Shown one piece after another: positions 45,282 to 53,954 of a stretch of 64,000 bases of DNA. The position numbers and the translations under genes are program-made. The stretch is from Emticicia fluvialis (GTDB lineage: Bacteria; Bacteroidota; Bacteroidia; Cytophagales; Spirosomataceae). The stretch spans positions 62,001-126,000 of the forward strand of contig NZ_JANUSD010000001.1 of NCBI RefSeq assembly GCF_024793945.1, in the 5' to 3' direction. The notes under the pieces were generated by a model. The model had not been told where the DNA came from and made no database searches. It was given only the letters and a program-made list of their open reading frames with translations. Numbering within the stretch: position 1 is the first letter of the stretch; each line of letters begins with the position of its first letter.

Positions 45282-48200
45282 ATGAACATTATTCAGGCAT
45301 CATTAAAATATAAGCAAATAACGTTATCGGTATTGTTAATGCTATTTGCAGTGGGTATTCAGTCGCTTCTGAATATGCCACGTCGCGAAGATCCCAAAAT
45401 TGTGGTCCGCACGGGTCTTGTAATAGCCTATTATCCCGGCGCTAATTCTGTTCAGGTAGAAGACCAGCTCACCAAAAAACTGGAGCAGTATCTGTTTCAA
45501 TATGAAGAGGTAAACAAAGCCAAAACTTTTTCGACCACCAAAGACGGCGTAGTGGTAATTAATGTAGAACTGACAGAGTCAGTAAAACAGCCGGATATAT
45601 TCTGGAGCAAGCTGCGGAACCAGTTATTGGTGGCCAGGCAGATAGATTTGCCTGAAGGCGTAATGGGGCCGATAGTGAATTCAGATTTTGGCGATACGGA
45701 GGCTATGGTAATTGCGCTTGAAAGCGAGACCGCCTCACCAACCGAGCTTAAAAATTACGCGCAGAAGCTGGAAGATTATTTACGTGCCATACCGGCTACC
45801 TCAAAAGTTAAGCGCATCGGTGAGCAGAAAGAAGAAATTGTGGTTTCGTCCAGCTCAGAAAAGTTATCGCAGTATGGTATCAGCATGCAGCAGGTTGTAA
45901 AGGTGCTGCAGTCACAAAATGCCATTAACCCAACCGGCGACATTAAAACAGCCAACAGCGAAGCGCCACTATACACCAACGGGTACTATAACACAGAAAA
46001 AGACCTGGCTAACCAGATTGTAGGTACGTCGTCTACGGGTTCAGTAATTAAGCTGGGCGATATTGCCACTCTTAAACGTGAGTATGCCGAACCCCAAAGT
46101 ATAATTACCGTAAACAGCCACCCTGCTATTCTGCTTGCCATACAAATGCATGAGGGTAATAATATTGTTCATTTTGGTGACGCAATTGAGCAAAAAATTG
46201 AGCAGGCAAGAGGGGTTATTCCCAGTAATGTCAAAATTACTACCGTTGTTAACCAGCCACACCTGGTGCAGGAAAACATCTCGCATTTTATCAAAGAGTT
46301 TTTTCTGGCAATTGTTTCGGTAATTATAGTAGTTATCTTATTGCTTCCTTTTCGCATTGCTGCCGTGGCAGCTACGGCCATTCCGGTTACGGTGGCAGTT
46401 ACCTTTGCTACCATGCACACCCTGGGTATAGAGTTACATCAGGTTTCACTGGCCGCTTTGATTCTGGTTCTGGGAATGGTGGTAGATGATGCCATTGTGA
46501 TAGCAGATAATTATGTAGAGCTACTGGATGAAGGTGTTGACCGATGGACGGCCGCATGGAGAAGTGCCAGCGACCTGGTTATGCCTGTGCTGGTGGCCAC
46601 CGTAACCATTATTGCCTCTTTTATGCCCATGGTATTGTTAGATGGCAGCATAGGCGAGTTTATCTTTGCCCTGCCTATTACTGTGGCAATAGCCTTATTG
46701 TCGTCTTTTGTGGTAGCCATGCTGCTTACGCCTATGCTGTGTTACACTTTTATTAAGAAAGGGCTGCACCAGGCTGAAGCAGAAGAAAACAAGGGTAAAA
46801 AGCGTAAATCGTTGCTCGACTACATGCAGACGGGCTATAACCGATTGCTTGAAGTTTGTGTAAAATATCCGAAGACCACCATATTGGCCAGTTTGATTCC
46901 TATTGCACTGGCAGGGCTATTGTTGACGAAGGGTGTTCGACAATTGTTTTTTCCTACTGCAGAAAGAAACCAGTTTGTAATTGAGGTATGGTTACCAACA
47001 GGCACCAAACTTGAGAAAACCAGACTGGCGATTCAGAAGGCTGAAAACCTGGTGAAGAGTGATGAGCGTGTGAGCTCTTATGCTACATTTACCGGTACCG
47101 CTGCGCCCAGATTTTATTATAACTTTTCGCCTGAATTTCCAACTACTAATTACGCACAGATTCTGGTGAATACAACCACCGACAAAACTGCCGAAGAACT
47201 TGCTGAAGAACTGAGCCGGAAAGTAGACGCAGCAATACCCGAAGGCACCACTTTTGTGAAACTGATGCAGCAGGGCTCGCCGTTGAAAGCGCCGGTTGAA
47301 GTAAGAATAGTTGGTGATGACATTGTGAAACTGAAAGACATTGGCAATAAGGTAGCCGGCATAATTAGAAATACAAAAGGCAGCAGGTATGTGCGCAGCG
47401 ATTTTGCCGAAGACTACTACGGCATAGGTATTAACCTGAAACCCGAAGCCGGCAGATTAGGCTTTACTACCACCAGTATTTCGCAAACGGTTTATACCGG
47501 TTTTACCGGAGCATCAATTTCTACCATGTACGAAGGCAACAACCAGATTGGTATAGTGTTGAGGCTGGACGATGTAAAACGACAAAATACAGACGACCTC
47601 CAAAAAGTCTACCTGAAGTCGCCGGTTACAGGTGTCAACGTGCCATTAAGACAAATTGCCGATATTATTCCGCAATGGCAGACAGGTAAAATTATGCATA
47701 GAAATGGCGTTCGCACCTTAACGGTTCAATCTGATTTATCAGATAATATGCTACCTGCTGAACTGCTTGAACAGGTGCAACCCACCATTGATAAACTGGC
47801 TTTGCCGAATGGGTACCATATAGAATATGGTGGCGAACATGGAAACAAGGAAGAAACCCTGAGTGAAATGGTAACGGCTATGGTGGTTAGTCTGGTACTT
47901 ATTTTCTTTATTCTGCTGTTTCAGTTTAAAAACCTGAAAGAAACGACCATTGTTATGCTAACCATCCCCTTGAGTTTGTTTGGCGCAATTCTGGGCTTAT
48001 TTGTAACCGGCAATAACTTTAGCTTCACGGCTTTTATCGGGTTCATTGCTTTGTCGGGTATTGTGGTCAGAAACGCCATTATATTAGTAGACCACACCAA
48101 CGAACTGTTGAAACATGGGATGGATATCAGAACGGCCGCTATTGAGAGTGGAAAGAGACGTCTGCGCCCGATTTTCCTGACTGCCATGGCAGCCGCCATA

Positions 48201-48368
48201 GGTGTACTGCCCATGATTATCTCAGGGTCGCCCATGTGGGCGCCATTGGCAAGTGTGCTGGCTTTCGGGGTGGTCTGGAGCATGATTATGGCCTTACTGA
48301 CAGTGCCGATTCTCTACATCGGCTGGATTAAACCAGACGATAAAAAAGATGTGTTAACGAAAAAATAA
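45282..48368 (+). CDS. RND-family efflux pump inner membrane permease (AcrB-like)
   Basis: This 1028-residue proton-driven pump has twelve spans and two large periplasmic loops. LALILVLGMVVDDAIVIADNY, the paired TM4 Asp residues, carries the proton relay. RRLRPIFLTAMAAAIGVLPMI and RNAIILVDHTNELLKHG are in the C-terminal half. The HAE1/AcrB length is normal, and the protein is closest in look to the heavy-metal/multidrug group with MPRREDPKI near residue 33. The substrate is likely drugs, dyes or detergents, not determinable here. Confidence 0.95.
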   Translation: MNIIQASLKYKQITLSVLLMLFAVGIQSLLNMPRREDPKIVVRTGLVIAYYPGANSVQVEDQLTKKLEQYLFQYEEVNKAKTFSTTKDGVVVINVELTESVKQPDIFWSKLRNQLLVARQIDLPEGVMGPIVNSDFGDTEAMVIALESETASPTELKNYAQKLEDYLRAIPATSKVKRIGEQKEEIVVSSSSEKLSQYGISMQQVVKVLQSQNAINPTGDIKTANSEAPLYTNGYYNTEKDLANQIVGTSSTGSVIKLGDIATLKREYAEPQSIITVNSHPAILLAIQMHEGNNIVHFGDAIEQKIEQARGVIPSNVKITTVVNQPHLVQENISHFIKEFFLAIVSVIIVVILLLPFRIAAVAATAIPVTVAVTFATMHTLGIELHQVSLAALILVLGMVVDDAIVIADNYVELLDEGVDRWTAAWRSASDLVMPVLVATVTIIASFMPMVLLDGSIGEFIFALPITVAIALLSSFVVAMLLTPMLCYTFIKKGLHQAEAEENKGKKRKSLLDYMQTGYNRLLEVCVKYPKTTILASLIPIALAGLLLTKGVRQLFFPTAERNQFVIEVWLPTGTKLEKTRLAIQKAENLVKSDERVSSYATFTGTAAPRFYYNFSPEFPTTNYAQILVNTTTDKTAEELAEELSRKVDAAIPEGTTFVKLMQQGSPLKAPVEVRIVGDDIVKLKDIGNKVAGIIRNTKGSRYVRSDFAEDYYGIGINLKPEAGRLGFTTTSISQTVYTGFTGASISTMYEGNNQIGIVLRLDDVKRQNTDDLQKVYLKSPVTGVNVPLRQIADIIPQWQTGKIMHRNGVRTLTVQSDLSDNMLPAELLEQVQPTIDKLALPNGYHIEYGGEHGNKEETLSEMVTAMVVSLVLIFFILLFQFKNLKETTIVMLTIPLSLFGAILGLFVTGNNFSFTAFIGFIALSGIVVRNAIILVDHTNELLKHGMDIRTAAIESGKRRLRPIFLTAMAAAIGVLPMIISGSPMWAPLASVLAFGVVWSMIMALLTVPILYIGWIKPDDKKDVLTKK

Positions 48369-48379
48369 AGCCCTGAAAT

Positions 48380-49720
48380 ATGAAAACTTTCAAAATATCA
48401 ATAAGTGTGTTTATAGGCTTTTTAGTAGGTATTCAGTTGGTTTCAGCACAAAACGTGAAAACTTACTCTATTCAGCAGTTGACTGATGCCGCCTTAAAGA
48501 ATAACCATATACTGGCCATTAAGCAATGGCAGGTAGAGGAGAAGAAAGCTAAAATTAAAGAAGACGAGATAAAACGTCTGCCTGTTGTGAGCCTGAGCGG
48601 AACGTATCAGTATAACCTGAATCTGGCCGATATAACTATCCCGGCAGGAACAATAGGTGTAATACCCTTAAGCGCCACCAATCAGGTGCTTTTACCTAAC
48701 GAAGACCGGACATTTAAAGTAGGCGAAAAAAGTACGTATAATGCCGGCGCCACTGTTTATCAGCCGATTTCTCAGCAGGCAAAAATTAAAACAGGCATTG
48801 AGTTAAGTAAGCTGGATGTGAGTGTATCAGAAAAAGAAAAACAAAAGATAGCTTTGCAGATAAAGCATGGCATTGAGCAACTGTATTTTGGCATATTGAT
48901 AAGCCAGAAACAGATGGAAGAGGCGCAGGCTAAACTGGCATTGGCACAGGCAAGGCTGGCAGATGTTGAAAATGCCCTGCTAAGCGGAAAAACCATTGAT
49001 GTAAACAAGGCAGGCCTGATGGCCGGTATTGCTGATGAAGAGCAGAATATGCTGAAACTGGACTTTCAGATTCAGAATTACAAGGCCGATATGGCAAAGC
49101 TGACCGGTATAAAGGCGGAAGATTTTAATGTTGACGGCATTTCGGATACTTTACCCGACCTGCCTAGTATGGATTCTTTTGCAAGCGAGATACCCAATAA
49201 CCCCGACTTGCAACTGACAGAACTTACCAGAGCCAGAACCGAGCTGGGTATTAAAGCAGCCAAACAAAGCAACAGACCGGATGTGGGTTTGGTGGCAGGG
49301 TATGTGGTACAGGGTGGAAACCCCATTATGCCTATGAATAACCCCTTTGTAGGCTTAAGCCTGAAATGGAATATTCAGGATCTGTATGCCAACAAGCAGG
49401 TGCTACAACAAAGAACATATCAATTAAAGCAGGCAGAAGAAAACATAATGAACACCCGGCAACAGCTTGCCTATGATATAGAAAAAGCCTACCGGAAGGC
49501 GAGCCAAAGTAAGGCATTGGTAAATGTAGCAGAGAAAGCGCTTCAATACCGCAGAGAAGAACTGAAACTACAAAACGACAGGCTGGCTGCCGGCATGAAT
49601 TTAAAAACAGATGTACTAAACACCCGTGCATTGGCAGCCAAAGCAGAAGCCCATGTGTATTCAGCCAGACTGGCTTACATTCTGGCCATTTCAGATATCA
49701 ATGCGCTGATAGGTAAGTAA
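48380..49720 (+). CDS. TolC-family outer membrane efflux channel
   Basis: This 446-residue protein has a signal peptide ending VSAQ and two repeats of long helices and strands (KQKIALQIKHGIEQLYFGILISQKQMEEAQAKLALAQARLADVENALLSG; EEELKLQNDRLAAGMNLKTDVLNTRALAAKAEAHVYSARLAYILAISDINALIGK). It forms the outer membrane exit duct of the RND pump encoded directly upstream (11-base gap). Length is typical. Confidence 0.93.
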   Translation: MKTFKISISVFIGFLVGIQLVSAQNVKTYSIQQLTDAALKNNHILAIKQWQVEEKKAKIKEDEIKRLPVVSLSGTYQYNLNLADITIPAGTIGVIPLSATNQVLLPNEDRTFKVGEKSTYNAGATVYQPISQQAKIKTGIELSKLDVSVSEKEKQKIALQIKHGIEQLYFGILISQKQMEEAQAKLALAQARLADVENALLSGKTIDVNKAGLMAGIADEEQNMLKLDFQIQNYKADMAKLTGIKAEDFNVDGISDTLPDLPSMDSFASEIPNNPDLQLTELTRARTELGIKAAKQSNRPDVGLVAGYVVQGGNPIMPMNNPFVGLSLKWNIQDLYANKQVLQQRTYQLKQAEENIMNTRQQLAYDIEKAYRKASQSKALVNVAEKALQYRREELKLQNDRLAAGMNLKTDVLNTRALAAKAEAHVYSARLAYILAISDINALIGK

Positions 49721-49732
49721 GTATGAGACCAA

Positions 49733-49797
49733 AAATTAAACTGTGTTTAAGTAAAGTTATAAATTTGCTGAAACTTTTACTTGACACAGTTTAGTTT
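49733..49797. repeat. Long imperfect inverted repeat after the efflux operon
   Basis: AAATTAAACTGTGT...AAGTAAAG (from 49733) pairs with AAACTTTTACTTGACACAGTTTAGTTT-type sequence ending at 49797, about 22 of 26 positions with a 12-base loop. It could end the pump transcript. The ACTGTGT/ACACAGT arms also look like the terminal repeats of some insertion sequences, but no transposase gene is present. Confidence 0.55.
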
Positions 49798-49944
49798 ACA
49801 GTCTCGTTTGGTTTTGTTTATGATTTTAGATAAAACTAAACAATTTAAAGTTATGTGAATCAATTCACCAAATGGAGTGTCTTGCGATTATCTTTATAAT
49901 CAAAGTATATTCACATTCTAATAAATAAAATTTCTAAATTTCAT

Positions 49945-50667
49945 TTATTTAAGCTCATAGGTACGGATTGTCTTAATAGGCGTTTCATTACTATTAAAAT
50001 ATCTGACCTCCAACTTAGATTCTTTTAAAAAGCCCTTTTCATAGATAAAGTACCTTGAGGCACTTCCATTCTCAAAAATGTAGATTTCCTCTTTTAAATA
50101 TCCTTCATCTATATATAAACTAACATTACAAAGGATTTTCTCATAAAAATAAGACTGCAAAACCTCTGGCAAATCAAGAAATAGTGAATTTAATCTTAAA
50201 TATTTAATTCTTATTCCATTCAAACTCTTAGTTACTACTGCTTTTGTTGATGCATCAGTCCCATCTGACAAAACAGAATTCGCAATATAACAGAGATTCG
50301 CAATTGAGTCCTCAATTAAAATTCTATGATTTATAGTTTTATATAGATTGCATGTACTATCAATATTGTAAATTTCTGTGTAATAATCTTTTACTAAAAG
50401 TAAATCATTAATAGAATAGCTTCCATTATCATAGACATAAGCAGTAACATTCAAATATTCATTAAAGATTATAGAATCCCTAGGCGTTTTCTCATCTTTT
50501 TCGTAAGTAATTATACTTGTTGGTGTACCTTTTGGACTAAGATACCTCTTTTCAACTAAAACTCCATTTTGTCTAATTAAACAAGTTTTCTGTAAACTAC
50601 CTTTCGAATTATGAACATTACAAGATAGAAAACCAATCGCTAATAATAATAATAATCTTATTTTCAT
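49945..50667 (-). CDS. Lipoprotein paired with RHS cassette A (candidate immunity protein)
   Basis: This 240-residue lipoprotein has MKIRLLLLLAIGFLSCN as signal peptide and lipobox. The mature part (LIRQNGVLVEKRYLSPKGTPTSIITYEKDEK, repeated Y-rich beta segments) has the look of MORN-like or antitoxin beta-repeat proteins, but no family is recognised. The ATG at 50667 overlaps the TGA of RHS cassette A by four bases (ATGA). An ATG 12 bases earlier is in frame but lies deeper inside cassette A. Direct coupling to the RHS tip and predicted periplasmic location suggest a cognate immunity or partner protein. Confidence 0.72.
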   Translation of the reverse strand: MKIRLLLLLAIGFLSCNVHNSKGSLQKTCLIRQNGVLVEKRYLSPKGTPTSIITYEKDEKTPRDSIIFNEYLNVTAYVYDNGSYSINDLLLVKDYYTEIYNIDSTCNLYKTINHRILIEDSIANLCYIANSVLSDGTDASTKAVVTKSLNGIRIKYLRLNSLFLDLPEVLQSYFYEKILCNVSLYIDEGYLKEEIYIFENGSASRYFIYEKGFLKESKLEVRYFNSNETPIKTIRTYELK

Positions 50668-51659
50668 TTTTCTTTCCAAAATATACTAAGTCCATACTGA
50701 GCTGTTGAGAATAAACGTATCTTACCAGTATTTTTCATACCACTATAATCATGAGTTGCAACTCTTGTTTGTGCTACTGTAAATTTGCCAGTACCAAATT
50801 TGTTCTCTATTGCTGATTTCCAAGACTTATAATGACTATCTTCCATCTTCCAGCTCATTACATTCATTTTGTACATAAAAGAACCATTGGAAGGTTTTCC
50901 CATGTCTTTTTGGGGGACCATAGTCTGTTCGCTTCCGTCCCACTGTTTTGCACCATTGCTAAAATCAGGTCCACCCGTCAACGTATTAATAATTGCTGCA
51001 TTTGCTGTTTCCATTGCACTTGTTTGCTCTTCCAAAGAAGTCTTTAAGAATTTCTTTGCTAATGGCGCATTCGCTCCATACGCAATTGTGTTTCCATATA
51101 TTAACACACTGGCTATTGCATACATTTCCTCTTTACTTTCAATACCATATCCTATTGAACTTTCAGCGTAAACTGTTGCTGCTCGATTTCTAAATTTGTC
51201 GTGGTCTATAGGTAACTCTTTGGCATTTTCAAACCAAGATTTTGCATCCTTGTTATCAGTCACTATTTTCCTAGTGGCAACATAAACTTTTTTATCTTTC
51301 TCGCCATCGCTTCCTAAATTAGCTCCATTCTTATCATAATAATCCCTATCCAGTTCTCCATTAATTTCAATACGGTTAATAGGATTATTCTGAACATAGT
51401 TATATAAAGTTAGCCATTCTCTTTGCTCCGTCAAAGGACCCACTACTCCCCATCTACCAATACTCGGGTCATACATCCGGGCGCAGTAGTCTAAGTAATT
51501 CAAATTGCCCTGCAATTCTTTGCCATTGTAAGTAAAGCGGTCTCGCATTTCAAATTTCGGTAGCTTGCTGGTATCAGCTACTACTTCTTGCTCAATGCCT
51601 ACGCCCCAAGGGTAGTAGTGGTTTTCTTGTGTTACTAGCGTAGGGTAGGCCTGGGTCAT
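50664..51659 (-). CDS. RHS C-terminal cassette A with hydrolase-like tip domain
   Basis: This 331-residue protein begins in the middle of an RHS repeat-associated core. It has YPTLVTQENHYYPWGV, DRFTYNGKELQGNLNYLDYCARMYDPSIGRW, then VVGPLTEQ where the family has VVDPLAE. The polymorphic tip follows: RAATVYAESSIGYGIESKEEMYAIASVLIYGNTIAYGAN and NTLTGGPDFSNGAKQWDGSEQ, with conserved YAES and EM-AIASV features resembling cell-wall hydrolase (SleB-like) domains, ending in TGKIRLFSTAQYGLSIFWKEK. A TAA lies in frame 19 codons upstream of the ATG, so the long RHS barrel part is absent. This is an orphan tip, not a complete toxin gene. Confidence 0.82.
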   Translation of the reverse strand: MTQAYPTLVTQENHYYPWGVGIEQEVVADTSKLPKFEMRDRFTYNGKELQGNLNYLDYCARMYDPSIGRWGVVGPLTEQREWLTLYNYVQNNPINRIEINGELDRDYYDKNGANLGSDGEKDKKVYVATRKIVTDNKDAKSWFENAKELPIDHDKFRNRAATVYAESSIGYGIESKEEMYAIASVLIYGNTIAYGANAPLAKKFLKTSLEEQTSAMETANAAIINTLTGGPDFSNGAKQWDGSEQTMVPQKDMGKPSNGSFMYKMNVMSWKMEDSHYKSWKSAIENKFGTGKFTVAQTRVATHDYSGMKNTGKIRLFSTAQYGLSIFWKEK

Positions 51660-51867
51660 TGCCGTTGCATTTGGTTTTTCTACGCAGCGGCAACTGCTGC
51701 GGAGGGTGTTCTTTTACCTTATATGTTTCAAATGAGCGTTCAGAGAACGCTAAACACACCGACTAAATGTAGAACATTTAGCCGAACGGGGCGTAAACAT
51801 ATGGAGATGAGAACGGTATTTATCAGCTAATGGGTCAATTTAACTAAACCCCATTAGTATTAGCTTC
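51660..51867. repeat. Cassette spacer A with paired AGA-loop hairpins
   Basis: This spacer between RHS cassette A and the lipoprotein gene of cassette B is nearly identical to spacer B (53226-53458). It contains AGCGTTC-AGA-GAACGCT (51735-51751) and CTAAATGT-AGA-ACATTTAG (51763-51781), then a shared GCCGAACGGGGCGTAAACAT block. It also carries the residual RHS coding leader (RCVEKPNATA) closed by TAA. Confidence 0.8.
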
Positions 51868-52224
51868 TTAATCGGTTGGCACTCCATTGTAATAAATAGT
51901 ACCATTTTTACATTCAAAGCTAAAAACCTCTACAGAATCTTTACTGTCATTTTTATAAAGTGTAATGCTTATAGTATTTTTCTTTTTAACTATCCTATCA
52001 CCTTTGTTAGTCTTACGATACAATTCATAGACACCGTCATCCATAAATCTTTTTTTCTCTTTTGCATTTTCAAATACCCACATCCTATTTGGACCATCTT
52101 GCCATAGGGAATCAATCTTAATGTTAAATTCCTGGGCTTTTAAAGTAGAATTGTATTCAGAGCAATTATTCCCAATTCTACAACTGGTTAATGCAATTAA
52201 GAAAACTACAGTTATCTTTTTCAT
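51868..52224 (-). CDS. Small lipoprotein of RHS cassette B (candidate immunity protein)
   Basis: This 118-residue lipoprotein has signal and lipobox IALTSC, then CSEYNSTLKAQEFNIKIDSLW, NAKEKKRFMDDGVYELYRKTNKGDRIVKKKNT and a C-terminal FECKNGTIYYNGVPTD. It is not a known family. Its ATG overlaps the TGA of RHS cassette B (ATGA). It differs from the cassette C lipoprotein at only five residues, showing recent duplication. Context suggests a periplasmic partner or immunity protein for the tip. Confidence 0.72.
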   Translation of the reverse strand: MKKITVVFLIALTSCRIGNNCSEYNSTLKAQEFNIKIDSLWQDGPNRMWVFENAKEKKRFMDDGVYELYRKTNKGDRIVKKKNTISITLYKNDSKDSVEVFSFECKNGTIYYNGVPTD

Positions 52225-53225
52225 ATTATTTTAGTTGGTCTCTTTCTATAATCAAAAGTTTTATAAAGGAGGGTATTTGAACCTGAAGTAAACATCCCTC
52301 CAAGTGGAATTGGTCCTTTCCCAAAAGATTTACTTCCAAATTCAAAACCAAGGCCATATGACCTTATGCCTAATGGAGCAGCTTGTAGAGCTCTCTTAGA
52401 ATCGTACTTGCCTGACTCAGAAATTGAGACACTTAGTGGGCCTAAATAAGCTCCATTAGTTTTAGAGTTTCCATAAAAAGCAATAATATTGCCAATATAG
52501 GTATTATAATATTCACTCAAATACCCCATACTAAATTCATACCCTCCGTAAGTAGTAACACCATAATCATCAAAATATAAGCCGCCGTAACCAGAAAAAT
52601 TCATACCTGCACCACCTAAAGAGACGCCTCCTTGTAACCCAAAACCATGAGGCCGCCAAGCTCCGTAGTCTCTATCATCATGAGGATTATATTGGAAACT
52701 ATGGACAAACTGATAAGCTACTTCGTCTTCTCTAGTCCAGCACTTTGCTGTAACTGAAGCACTTCCTTCTCCATTATAAACTATACCTGTTGGACTATCG
52801 TAAGTAAATAAACTTTTATTATCCCTATAAATATCATATTCTTTACTATTAGGACAAGTAGGGCAAGTCCCGATATAAGCATAATGACCATTTATTTCAG
52901 GAGGAGATATGGATTCTCCGTCTTTACCACAACCTTTGCAAGACATGCCTGTTGGATCAGTATTCCTTACAGGATTACCACCCACATAATTGTATGATGT
53001 GAGGTTACTAAATTTCTCCGCCAGCGGATCCACTACCCCCCATCTACCAATACTCGGGTCATACATCCGCGCGCCGTAGTCTAAATAATTTAAAGTACCC
53101 TGCAATTCTTTACCATTGTAAGTAAAGCGGTCTCTCAATTCAAATTTCGGCAGCTTGCTGGTATCAGAAACAACTTCTCGCTCAATGCCTACACCCCATG
53201 GGTCATAGTGGTTTTCTTGTGTCAC
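52221..53225 (-). CDS. RHS C-terminal cassette B with Gly/Tyr-rich tip
   Basis: This RHS tip has the core end NHYDPWGVGIERE, RFTYNGKELQGTLNYLDYGARMYDPSIGRWGVVDPLAEKFSNL and YNYVGGNPVRNTDPTGM. A Cys-containing linker (CKGCGKDG, CPTCPNSKEYD) follows, then a glycine/tyrosine-rich domain (HGFGLQGGVSLGGAGMNFSGYGGLYFDDYGVTTYGGYEFSMG) and PIPLGGMFTSGSNTL. The first Met of cassettes A and C (ATG) is ATT here (53249-53247), so only the GTG at 53225 or a later codon could start translation. Relative to cassette C it lacks 14 residues (a 42-bp deletion between CCCCATACTA repeats). Tip function is not recognised. Confidence 0.75.
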   Translation of the reverse strand: MTQENHYDPWGVGIEREVVSDTSKLPKFELRDRFTYNGKELQGTLNYLDYGARMYDPSIGRWGVVDPLAEKFSNLTSYNYVGGNPVRNTDPTGMSCKGCGKDGESISPPEINGHYAYIGTCPTCPNSKEYDIYRDNKSLFTYDSPTGIVYNGEGSASVTAKCWTREDEVAYQFVHSFQYNPHDDRDYGAWRPHGFGLQGGVSLGGAGMNFSGYGGLYFDDYGVTTYGGYEFSMGYLSEYYNTYIGNIIAFYGNSKTNGAYLGPLSVSISESGKYDSKRALQAAPLGIRSYGLGFEFGSKSFGKGPIPLGGMFTSGSNTLLYKTFDYRKRPTKII

Positions 53226-53458
53226 CAGCGTAGGGTAGGCCTGGTTAATTGCCGTGGCATTTGGTTTTTCTACACATCGGCAACTGGTGCGGAGGGTGTT
53301 CTTTTACCTTATATGTCTCAAAAATGCGTTCAGAGAACGCTAAACACACCGACTAAATGTAGAACATTTAGCCGAACGGGGCGTAAACATATGGAGATGA
53401 GAACGGTAATTTATCAGCCAACGGATCCACCTAACTAAACCCCATTAGTATTAGCTTC
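53226..53458. repeat. Cassette spacer B with paired AGA-loop hairpins
   Basis: This is the homologue of spacer A. Hairpins are GCGTTC-AGA-GAACGC (53326-53340) and CTAAATGT-AGA-ACATTTAG (53353-53371). The flanking blocks CTACACATCGGCAACTGGTG and GCGTAAACATATGGAGATGA are shared with the other spacers. Confidence 0.8.
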
Positions 53459-53815
53459 TTAATCGGTTGGCACTCCATTGTAATAAATAGTACTATTTTT
53501 ACATTCAAAGCTAAAAACCTCTACTGAATCTTTACTGTCATTTTTATAAAGTGTAATGCTTAAAGTATTTTTCTTTTTAACTATCCTATCACCTTTGTTA
53601 GTCTTACGATACAATTCATAGACACCGCCATCCATAAATCTTTTTTTCTCTTTTGCATTTTCAAATACCCACTTCCTATTTGGACCATCTTGCCATAGGG
53701 AATCAATCTTAATGTTAAATTCCTGGGCTTTTAAAGTAGAATTGTATTCAGAGCAATTAATCCCAATTCTACAACTGGTTAATGCAATTAAGAAAACTAC
53801 AGTTATCTTTTTCAT
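53459..53815 (-). CDS. Small lipoprotein of RHS cassette C (candidate immunity protein)
   Basis: This 118-residue near-twin of the cassette B lipoprotein carries substitutions N to I, M to K, D to G, I to L and G to S. Signal and lipobox IALTSC are unchanged. Its ATG overlaps the TGA that would end the original cassette C frame (53812-53814), although that frame is now shifted upstream. The lipoprotein is intact while its RHS partner is broken, as expected if immunity is kept under selection. Confidence 0.7.
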   Translation of the reverse strand: MKKITVVFLIALTSCRIGINCSEYNSTLKAQEFNIKIDSLWQDGPNRKWVFENAKEKKRFMDGGVYELYRKTNKGDRIVKKKNTLSITLYKNDSKDSVEVFSFECKNSTIYYNGVPTD

Positions 53816-53954
53816 ATTATTTTAGTTGGTCTCTTTCTATAATCAAAAGTTTTATAAAGGAAGGTATTTGAACCTGAAGTAAACATCCCTCCAAGTGGAA
53901 TTGGTCCTTTCCCAAAAGATTTACTTCCAAATTCAAAACCAAGGCCATATGACT
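53812..53954 (-). pseudogene. Displaced 3' end of RHS cassette C after frameshift
   Basis: This stretch matches the last part of cassette B (GLGFEFGSKSFGKGPIPLGGMFTSGSNTL and the end RPTKII) but is out of frame with the rest of cassette C. One base is missing near 54012 (CAGAATTG against CAGAAATTG in cassette B). The original stop TGA at 53814-53812 is preserved and overlaps the lipoprotein ATG. Confidence 0.75.
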
